Shown here one piece after another: positions 1 through 5,225 of a stretch of 5,225 nucleotides of DNA. Position numbers and translations under genes: made by a program. The DNA comes from Lachnospiraceae bacterium (lineage in GTDB: Bacteria; Bacillota; Clostridia; Lachnospirales; Lachnospiraceae): NCBI GenBank assembly GCA_900770535.1, contig CAAHDV010000228.1, positions 1-5,225 on the forward strand. The letters run 5' to 3'. The notes beneath the pieces are model-generated. The model was not told the origin of the DNA and searched no databases. It worked only from the letters and a program-made list of their open reading frames with translations. The first letter of the stretch is position 1; the number at the start of each line of letters is the position of its first letter.

Positions 1-174
1 AATGACTGCCGGTGGATTTGCAAGAATCTGCTGTGTAAACCTCTCGATATCCTCTCCGGCTTCCAGGACTGCACGGACGCGGTCCTGAAAATCGGAAAGG
101 ACCGTTCCTCCGCCGCAGATCTGCGCCGCGTATGCTTTCTTTCCCTGAAAGCTTCCTCCAATCACAAGAATCAT
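1..174 (-). CDS. Small CobU-like P-loop protein, 3' partial
   Basis: The first 58 codons of a gene that leaves the window, too short to call from length alone. The protein begins MILVIGGSFQGKKAYAAQ, which aligns with the opening strand and P-loop of CobU (GG-x-x-x-GKS-x-YAE in canonical members), but Lys replaces the Ser/Thr that normally follows the Walker A lysine. The remainder (GGGTVLSDFQDRVRAVLEAG, then a helix-like IERFTQQILANPP) does not resemble the guanylylation-histidine region of CobU. From general knowledge, clostridial B12 operons often carry a short second protein annotated as CobU; its function is not established to my knowledge. AGGGAG lies ten bases upstream of the ATG at 174. 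An in-frame ATG at 219 would add 15 residues but lacks a good ribosome binding site and would displace the P-loop strand from the N-terminus. Whether it is a kinase, a regulator or a degenerate paralog cannot be decided from this fragment. Confidence 0.72.
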   Translation of the reverse strand, partial: MILVIGGSFQGKKAYAAQICGGGTVLSDFQDRVRAVLEAGEDIERFTQQILANPPAVI

Positions 175-267
175 ACGATATAAACTCCCTGTTCTGTTTC
201 TATATTCTGATACTGACATGCTGCATCTACGTCAGAACCGCTGCGGAATGTATCCGCTGCCCGTCCT
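175..267 (-). other. Intergenic gap between cobS and the CobU-like gene
   Basis: This is the only gap in an otherwise overlapping gene set. It contains a short inverted repeat, GCGGA-5-TCCGC (243-257), with just a five-base-pair stem and no following T run, so it is not a credible intrinsic terminator. It may be a minor processing or pausing structure, or chance. The end nearest the next gene holds the ribosome binding site. No promoter was recognised. Confidence 0.5.
185..190 (-). promoter_or_regulatory. Ribosome binding site for the CobU-like gene
   Basis: AGGGAG on the minus strand, ten bases before the ATG at 174. It decides between this start and the in-frame ATG at 219, which has no comparable site. 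Confidence 0.7.
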
Positions 268-1125
268 TTATATCCGGCCGCACACAGCCAGTACCGCAAC
301 CATGAGCAGTTCCGCAGTCTGTAAAAAGTATCCGGCCAGATCGCCGGTGGTCCCGCCAAATTCGTGCATGGTCATATGATGATACCAGAGAAAGGCGGAC
401 GCCGCTGCCACAGTCAGAACAACCGCCGTGACTGCACCGGATACCAGAACTACAAACGCGATTCCGGCAAACAGCCAGACAGTAAGCACGATCTTCACTG
501 CCGGCGCTCCGCTTCCGGTTCCTTTGGAGAAAGTAGCTGCAAGGCCATTCTTTCTTGCCTTCGGAAAACAGAGAACAGAAAGGCCGCTGATGGCTCGTGT
601 CATCACATAAATTCCGGCAATGGCCGGAAAGGCATTTCCCCGCAGCTCGGAAAAAGCCGCCGCATAGAGCAGCAGGTACACTCCGCACCCGGCAATGGCA
701 AATGCCCCCGCATGAGGATCCTTTAAGATTTCCAGCTTCCGTTCCCGGCTCTGGAAAGAACTTCTGGCATCGGTTACATCCAGAAATCCGTCCATATGGA
801 TGCCGCCGGTGATCAGCAGCGGGATTGCCGTTCCCAGAAGGGCAAAAGCCAGAACGCCAAGTCCTGCCCGTTCTGCTGCCCAGGCAAAGGCACTGACGCA
901 CGCGCCGATCACCACACCGATCAGCGGAAAAAAGCAGAAGGCGTATTTCATGCCCCGCCCGCTCCACTCCACAAAGGGCATAGGGATACGGGAGTACATG
1001 GAAAACGCGATCACAAAGCTTTCCAGAAGCGGCGGCAGGGTTCTGGCTTTCTGCACCACAGGGTTCTCAGACACACTCTGCGTGTCCGTGCTGCTGCCCG
1101 GTTCTGTGTTCTTATGTTCACTCAT
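268..1125 (-). CDS. cobS: Adenosylcobinamide-GDP ribazoletransferase (cobalamin synthase)
   Basis: A 285-residue polytopic membrane protein that joins adenosylcobinamide-GDP to alpha-ribazole (or its phosphate), the final assembly step of cobalamin. Family marks are SRIPMP at 45-50, FFPLIGVVIG at 65-74, the metal/substrate loop GGIHMDGFLDVTDA at 107-120, KLEILKDPHAGAF at 130-142 and EFGGTTGDLAGYFLQTAELL at 255-274. Hydrophobic stretches lie at about 61-84, 90-109, 141-158, 165-187, 210-248 (probably two helices) and 270-283. The start is the ATG at 1125, not the longer open frame to 1167: AAGGAG (1140-1135) sits nine bases upstream of it, and the extra 14 codons lie inside cobU and resemble nothing in the family. 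The chain is longer than the usual 250 or so residues because of a polar N-terminal tail of about 30 residues (rich in Ser, Thr, Glu), probably cytoplasmic. The ATGAGTGA overlap with cobU suggests coupled translation of consecutive pathway steps. Confidence 0.94.
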   Translation of the reverse strand: MSEHKNTEPGSSTDTQSVSENPVVQKARTLPPLLESFVIAFSMYSRIPMPFVEWSGRGMKYAFCFFPLIGVVIGACVSAFAWAAERAGLGVLAFALLGTAIPLLITGGIHMDGFLDVTDARSSFQSRERKLEILKDPHAGAFAIAGCGVYLLLYAAAFSELRGNAFPAIAGIYVMTRAISGLSVLCFPKARKNGLAATFSKGTGSGAPAVKIVLTVWLFAGIAFVVLVSGAVTAVVLTVAAASAFLWYHHMTMHEFGGTTGDLAGYFLQTAELLMVAVLAVCGRI

Positions 1126-1648
1126 CGTTTCCTTCTCCTTTCTGCCGGATAGGAATTCCGTACACAACTTCCGTTACCGTATCAGCTTCCCCTGCCAGCC
1201 AGATATTGATGGTTCCCAGAAGACGGATGTAGCGGACCGTATCGGGATCATAATGACATCCGTCCGAAAAGATCTCATTGGTTACGATAATAAGCGTTTC
1301 GGTCTGTTCCTTTACATTCTGAATGCCTTTTTTTATGCGGGCCAGAATCTCCTCGTCCGTTCCGCCCAGTTCAAACTGCTCGTTTGCCAGAAGATTGGAC
1401 ATGCATTCCAGCATAAGGCTTCCAGACTGCGGCAGTTTTAAGGCATCCAGCGTGTGAAAGGCTTCGATTGTCTGAAAACCCTTTCCCTCCCGCATGGCAC
1501 GGTGTTTTTTCACCCGCGCTGCCCCTTCCGTGCCCCAGGGACGCATGGTGGCAATATAATATTTATTCACGCTCATTGCATCCGCAAGCAGATCCTCCGC
1601 ATAGGCGGATTTTCCGCTTGCGGATGCGCCGGTTACAAGATGCATCAT
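1118..1648 (-). CDS. cobU: Adenosylcobinamide kinase / adenosylcobinamide-phosphate guanylyltransferase
   Basis: A 176-residue cytoplasmic enzyme of nucleotide loop assembly, close to the usual CobU length of about 180. It phosphorylates adenosylcobinamide and transfers GMP to give adenosylcobinamide-GDP, the substrate of CobS. Visible marks are the P-loop GASASGKSAYAE at 7-18, YIATM at 31-35, and ARVKKHRAMREG at 44-55, where His49 aligns with the histidine guanylylated in Salmonella CobU. Further marks are LMLECMSNLLANEQF at 78-92, IIVTNEIFSDG at 120-130 and the C-terminal ADTVTEVVYGIPIRQK at 155-170. The start at 1648 forms an ATGA overlap with the cbiT-cbiA stop and has GGGAG (1663-1659) ten bases upstream. 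A second ATG follows immediately (1645), so initiation could slip by one codon. Its 3' end overlaps cobS by 8 bases. Nothing appears missing, so it should be the fully active copy, in contrast to the CobU-like gene downstream of cobS. Confidence 0.95.
   Translation of the reverse strand: MMHLVTGASASGKSAYAEDLLADAMSVNKYYIATMRPWGTEGAARVKKHRAMREGKGFQTIEAFHTLDALKLPQSGSLMLECMSNLLANEQFELGGTDEEILARIKKGIQNVKEQTETLIIVTNEIFSDGCHYDPDTVRYIRLLGTINIWLAGEADTVTEVVYGIPIRQKGEGNDE
1135..1140 (-). promoter_or_regulatory. Ribosome binding site for cobS
   Basis: AAGGAG on the minus strand, nine bases before the ATG at 1125 and embedded in the last codons of cobU. It fixes the cobS start and argues against the 14-codon-longer open frame starting at 1167. 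Confidence 0.85.
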
Positions 1649-3720
1649 ACTGTTGTCTCTCCCTCTGTGGCAGTACCGGATAAGAAGTTTAAAATCAGCT
1701 CCGGGCCGGATAAGTAGTACAAATGTGGAAATCCTGCCAGCAGGCTGTCCGTCTGGTACATACAGTCCCAGCCACGGTTTGACTGCGGTTTTGCCGCATG
1801 AAATGCCGTGCCCGGAGCGGTGCTGTCCCAGTAGTGAAACTCATGCCCCTTGATCCGGCATGCTCCGCCCTGTTCCAGGGAAATATAGCCAAAGCGGCCG
1901 AGTTTTGCCGTGCGAAAGCCATCGGCATGGATCAGGCCGGCCATAGGCCACTGGTTTCCATGTTCATCCTCCAGATGCTCCTGCAGATACAGAAATCCTC
2001 CGCATTCCGCAAGGATTTTAATACCGGATGCATGGGCGTTTCGGATGGACGCAAGCATCGGCTCATTGGAAGACAGTTCCTTTGCGTAGAGCTCCGGGTA
2101 TCCGCCTCCCAGTAAAATGGCCTCAATCTGATCCGGCAGTGCCGCATCGTGAAGCGGGGAAAACGGAACCAGCTCCCATCCATGCCGTCTTAAAAAGTCC
2201 AGATTCTCCTGATAATAGAAACAGAATGCCTCATCCATGGCCACGGCCATGCGGTGGGCGGCGTGTGAACACACAGATTCTGCCTGCCCGGCTTTCCTGC
2301 TTGCTGTCTCTGTTACTTTTGCGTCTTCCTGGATGGTTTTTCCGGCTTCCGCTGGTTCTTTTTCGGAATATCCCGCCAGTTTCAGGATTTCTTCCACGTC
2401 CAGGCACTGTGCCAGCTGCTCCGCAAAGGCATCCAGATGCCCGCGCAGTTCGCTCTGCTCCTCCGGCATGGTAAGGCCCAGATGACGGCTCTTGATGTCC
2501 ATGGTCTCACAGACCGGAACCGCTCCAAGGTATCGCACGTCCAGCTTTTCAATTTCCGGACGCAGGCGTTCCCCCACCATTTTGTTCGTTTTATTTAAGA
2601 TCACGCCGCAGATATGACTGTCCTTCTGATAGTCCAGAAAGCCTTTGATCTGCGCTGCCAGGGACAGGCTGCTTCCCTTGCCGTCCACCACAAGGATAAC
2701 CGGCGTATCGGTAATCTTTGCCACCTCGTAAGTGCTGGCGGAAAGGGAATTGCCGCCAATCCCGTCATAATATCCCATGACACCTTCCAGAATGGAAAGT
2801 TCCGCGCTCTCTGCCCGTTTGTGAAACAGCGCACGCAGCTCTTCTTCTGACAGGAAAAAGCTGTCCAGATTGCAGCTGTCAATCCCCAGAACGTATTTGT
2901 GGAACATGGGATCAATGTAGTCCGGGCCGCATTTAAAAGAACGGCACCGGATGCCGCGGTTCTGAAACAGGGTCAGAAGGCCGGTGGTCAGAAGGGTCTT
3001 GCCGCTTCCGCTTCCCGGGGCCGCCAGGAGAATACGGGGCCGCTTCCAGGATGCCCGTGCCGGTCGTCCCTGCGCAGTCTGTGCCTGCAGATCCTGGAAA
3101 TTTTGTGCCGGGTCTGAGACAGCCGGTACATTGCCTTCATGCTTTTGCAGCACGGAAGCATTCGCGTCCGGGCTCTGTACCGTGATCACATAGATCGGAT
3201 TCTGCGCCTGCATCATATGGTATGGCCCGCGCTTTGCGGCATGGGATACCTGCATGCAGACCACTTCCGGCTCCCAGCCCTTTTTGGCAAACCATGCCAT
3301 GGCCTGGGTCAGACTCTCCAGCGCAATCACATTGATCACGATCTGAACTGCCGGGTTTAATTCCGTCACAAAATCCAGGATTTTGTCCATATTGCCACTG
3401 CTGCCGCCAAGAAATACCTGGTCCGGTGCCGGATAGCCAGGTAACGACTCCGGCGCTTTTCCCGGAACCACGGTCAGGTTTTTCACACCTGCTTTCTCTG
3501 CATTGGCCCGGATCAGCGCGCAGCCTTCTTCTTTTTGCTCAAAGGCATACACATGGCCCTCCGTGACCTGCAGCGCTGCTTCCACGGAAACAGATCCGGT
3601 CCCTGCACCGATATCGTATACAATGCTGCTTTTTTGCAGATCCAGCTTGGAAATGGATACCGCACGCACTTCACTTTTTGTCATGGGGATGTCTCCCCGG
3701 ATAAACCATTCATCTCTCAT
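1645..3720 (-). CDS. cbiT-cbiA: Cobalt-precorrin-6B C15-methyltransferase (CbiT) fused to cobyrinate a,c-diamide synthase (CbiA)
   Basis: A 691-residue two-enzyme protein. Residues 1-183 are CbiT, the decarboxylating C15 methyltransferase: the family N-terminus WFIRGDIPMTKSEVR at 5-19, SAM motif DIGAGTGSVSVEAA at 36-49, acidic ribose-side FEQK at 60-63, GGSSGNMDKIL at 105-115 and QNPIYVIT at 173-180. An Ala/Gln-rich linker (about 184-226) follows. Residues 227-691 are CbiA, which uses ATP and glutamine to amidate the a and c side chains: P-loop APGSGSGKT at 234-242, FKCGPDYIDPMFH at 262-274, LEGVMGYYDG at 311-320, then a class I glutamine amidotransferase domain with GGGYPELYA at 538-546, the nucleophile Cys573 in AECGG and His626 in GHEFHYWD. 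A hydrophilic insert (about 452-488) separates the ATPase and amidotransferase halves. Both enzymes appear intact at near-normal length. The start is fixed by GGAG ten bases upstream and by the CbiT N-terminus. The gene overlaps cbiJ-cbiE by 11 bases and cobU by 4, implying translational coupling. Confidence 0.95.
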   Translation of the reverse strand: MRDEWFIRGDIPMTKSEVRAVSISKLDLQKSSIVYDIGAGTGSVSVEAALQVTEGHVYAFEQKEEGCALIRANAEKAGVKNLTVVPGKAPESLPGYPAPDQVFLGGSSGNMDKILDFVTELNPAVQIVINVIALESLTQAMAWFAKKGWEPEVVCMQVSHAAKRGPYHMMQAQNPIYVITVQSPDANASVLQKHEGNVPAVSDPAQNFQDLQAQTAQGRPARASWKRPRILLAAPGSGSGKTLLTTGLLTLFQNRGIRCRSFKCGPDYIDPMFHKYVLGIDSCNLDSFFLSEEELRALFHKRAESAELSILEGVMGYYDGIGGNSLSASTYEVAKITDTPVILVVDGKGSSLSLAAQIKGFLDYQKDSHICGVILNKTNKMVGERLRPEIEKLDVRYLGAVPVCETMDIKSRHLGLTMPEEQSELRGHLDAFAEQLAQCLDVEEILKLAGYSEKEPAEAGKTIQEDAKVTETASRKAGQAESVCSHAAHRMAVAMDEAFCFYYQENLDFLRRHGWELVPFSPLHDAALPDQIEAILLGGGYPELYAKELSSNEPMLASIRNAHASGIKILAECGGFLYLQEHLEDEHGNQWPMAGLIHADGFRTAKLGRFGYISLEQGGACRIKGHEFHYWDSTAPGTAFHAAKPQSNRGWDCMYQTDSLLAGFPHLYYLSGPELILNFLSGTATEGETTV
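1659..1663 (-). promoter_or_regulatory. Ribosome binding site for cobU
   Basis: GGGAG within a purine-rich run at the end of cbiT-cbiA, ten bases before the ATG at 1648. It favours the first of the two adjacent ATG codons. Confidence 0.7.
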
Positions 3721-5205
3721 GTTTGTTTCGCTCCAGAAATACAGCTGTCAGACTGTCTGCCTCTATATCTGTCATCGCTTTCGCTGTTCCACAAATCTTA
3801 CGTTCATCTTTATATCCCATGCGAACACCGGCGTAGACCATGGTATCTCCCATGCCGGACTCCTTCAGATTCCGGCAGATCTGTTTCAAATTCCTGCTGC
3901 CATCCAGCAGCAGAAAGACTTTTTCCTGTTCTTTTAACAATGCTGCCACATCGCAGTCCCGCCCATGGGCACTGGCCAGACAGGCATCATCCCAGGAAAT
4001 TCCAAACCGGGCCGCCAGCGCCGATACGGAAGAAATGCCCGGATAAACCTTCACTTCGTAGGGAATTGCTTCTGCCGTGCCAAAACGCGATTTCAGTTCC
4101 CGCATCATGCTTCCGCTGCCACTGTAAAATCCGGTATCACCGGAGCAGACTATCACCGCATGCTGACAGGTTGAATGTTCTTCCAGCCAGTCCAGGATCT
4201 TTTCCGGCTGGTAATAAGCTTTCTGATGTTTTTCCCGAATCCATGGGGCAAGGTCGTTAAGCATCCGCGATGCACCAAATACAATGTCACTATGCTTCAG
4301 AACCTCCAATGCCTCCAGGGTAAGCTGTTTGCCGCCCCCCATCCCCATGCCGATCATGCTAAGGGTACGAACAGACTGCGTCGTCTGCTCGAAATCATCC
4401 TTCTGTTTCTCTCCCAGCTCGGAATCCTTTGCATTTTGCACCAGATTCCGAAGCAAATCCAGTGTTTTACTGGCATCCGGTGATTTCACACGATACGCAT
4501 CCATCCGCTCTTTCGCCTCTTCCAGCGAAATTCCTTCCTCCTGGACCGGCCTCCGGATCACAACCACACTCACGCCACACTGTCTGGCGGCTTCCATTTT
4601 CTCCACAAATCCGCCGCGTTTTCCGGCTTCCTTTGTGACAAGCCACCCGGCCTGCGCAGTGCGCAGCAAAGCACAGTTCAGTTCTGTGGAAAACGGCCCC
4701 TGCATGGCAATGACATGAGCTCCATGAATGTCAAGATCCTCACATTTTTTCAGGACCTGGCTGTCTGGCAGTACCCGCGCGTAAATGCGTTCCCGCATGG
4801 CCGGGTCTGCCGCAAAGGCTTCCAGCTCCTTGCTTCCCGTGGTGAGAAGAACAGACCGGCTATCCTGTTTCAGGCATTCTACGGCATCATGTAAAGAATC
4901 TACTACAAATACCGGAGCCGTTTTTAAAGCTGCCTTCCCGGTTTCTGTGGAAGCGGTCTGTTCGGAACCTCTTAAAACACGCTGATACGGAACGTCCAGT
5001 TCCCGGCACAGGGCGGCCACCTGTTCCGTCACCACCCGGGCGTAGGGATGCGTCGCATCTAATACCAGTTTCGGAACCGTTTCCTGCAAAAACTGCCGCA
5101 TTGCCGTTTCATCCAGTGCTCCAGTATGTACCCGAACCATGTCACTTTCTCTCAGCAGGCTTTCACCATAGCCGGATACCACGCTGACCAGAATCGGAAT
5201 CCGAT
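3710..5205 (-). CDS. cbiJ-cbiE: Precorrin-6A reductase / cobalt-precorrin-7 C5-methyltransferase fusion (CbiJ-CbiE), 5' partial
   Basis: Two-domain cytoplasmic enzyme of corrin ring synthesis. Residues are numbered from the GTG at 5182. The N-terminal part (to about 245) is a CbiJ/CobK NAD(P)H-dependent cobalt-precorrin-6A reductase: DATHPYA at 42-48, LLTTGSKEL at 112-120, MQGPFSTELN at 160-169, and TKEAGKRGGFVEK at 183-195. A charged linker (about 246-272) leads to a CbiE SAM-dependent methyltransferase (274-490): MIGMGMGGG at 276-284, SGDTGFYSG at 347-355, YPGISSVSALAARFG at 380-394, and SAHGRD at 404-409. The GTG at 5182 is not the true start. The frame stays open upstream, reading RIPILVS before VVSGYGESLL, which matches the inside of the family's first Rossmann unit, so the initial strand and GGTTE-type dinucleotide loop (roughly 25-30 residues) are missing. 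The truncation coincides with adapter sequence from 5206. The CbiE loop has GDT where many homologues have GDP. The stop overlaps the next gene by 11 bases. The domain calls are secure; the exact 5' limit is not. Confidence 0.93.
3731..3734 (-). promoter_or_regulatory. Ribosome binding site for cbiT-cbiA
   Basis: GGAG on the minus strand, ten bases before the ATG at 3720 and inside the last codons of the CbiE domain. It shows that CbiT-CbiA can initiate independently, so no ribosomal frameshift is needed to make it. Confidence 0.7.
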
Positions 5206-5225
5206 AGATCGGAAGAGCACACGTC
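5206..5225. other. Illumina TruSeq adapter remnant at contig end
   Basis: The terminal 20 bases, AGATCGGAAGAGCACACGTC, are identical to the first 20 bases of the common Illumina TruSeq Read 1 adapter. They are sequencing carry-over, not genome. The genome/adapter boundary is placed at 5205/5206. It could lie a few bases lower, because TCCGAT at 5200-5205 itself resembles the opposite-strand adapter end (TTCCGATCT) and forms an imperfect inverted repeat with ATCGGA at 5193-5198. The reading frame makes family sense (PILVSVVSGYGE) at least to about 5197. Confidence 0.96.

Noticed and set aside
243..257. Possible terminator hairpin after cobS
   Set aside because: The stem is only five base pairs with no T run, and a gene with a good ribosome binding site follows in the same direction.
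171..359. A 62-codon minus-strand frame whose stop overlaps the next gene's start as ATGA
   Set aside because: It would start with TTG inside cobS with no ribosome binding site, and the composition is unlike a real protein. The ATGA contact is probably chance.
227..967. A 246-codon minus-strand open frame overlapping cobS
   Set aside because: It is an alternative frame of cobS with a Cys/Arg/Ser-rich composition and no recognisable domain, while cobS in the true frame has all family motifs.
800..1441. A 213-codon plus-strand open frame
   Set aside because: It is antisense to cobS and cobU, which are clearly real; it has no motifs and is a product of GC-rich codon bias.
3535..4260. A 241-codon plus-strand open frame
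   Set aside because: It is antisense to the CbiE and CbiT regions, rich in Cys, His, Pro and Ser, with no domain; it is a shadow frame.
5193..5212. Inverted repeats near the right end that could be read as an operator or hairpin
   Set aside because: They lie inside cbiJ coding sequence and partly in adapter sequence, so they are best explained by the library artefact.
1..5225. Search for a cobalamin riboswitch, CRISPR, IS element or toxin-antitoxin genes
   Set aside because: The window is packed with coding sequence for B12 enzymes, with only one 93-base gap. No B12-box-like element, direct repeat array, transposase or small toxin gene is visible.

Overview
This window is part of a cobalamin (vitamin B12) biosynthesis operon. 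Every real gene lies on the minus strand, so transcription runs from high to low coordinates. The enzyme set (CbiJ, CbiE, CbiT, CbiA, CobU, CobS) points to the anaerobic, early-cobalt-insertion route. The tight overlaps, strong AGGAG-type ribosome binding sites, fairly GC-rich codons and a short second CobU-like gene suggest an anaerobic Firmicute, most likely a gut Clostridia/Lachnospiraceae-type organism. That assignment is inferred from protein flavour and was not searched.

Layout in transcription order: (1) a 5'-truncated CbiJ-CbiE fusion (about 5205 to 3710); (2) a CbiT-CbiA fusion (3720 to 1645), starting inside the end of the previous gene; (3) CobU (1648 to 1118), joined by an ATGA overlap; (4) CobS (1125 to 268), joined by an 8-base overlap; (5) a 93-base gap; (6) the first 58 codons of a small CobU-like protein (174 to 1), which runs off the window. 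No promoter, riboswitch, terminator, tRNA, rRNA, mobile element or CRISPR array is visible. Any cobalamin riboswitch would lie upstream, beyond the high-coordinate end.

Pathway: CbiJ reduces cobalt-precorrin-6A. CbiT and CbiE then methylate and decarboxylate the ring. CbiC (not in the window) completes cobyrinate, and CbiA amidates it at a and c. After further amidation, adenosylation and aminopropanol attachment by enzymes outside the window, CobU activates adenosylcobinamide to the GDP form and CobS joins it to alpha-ribazole in the membrane.

The last 20 bases (5206-5225) match the start of the Illumina TruSeq adapter, so the right edge is a sequencing artefact and not genome. This also explains why the first gene has no proper start. 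I see no convincing new system. The points worth a second look are the adapter, the unusual J-E / T-A fusion partition of the corrin enzymes, and the second CobU-like gene with an altered P-loop.
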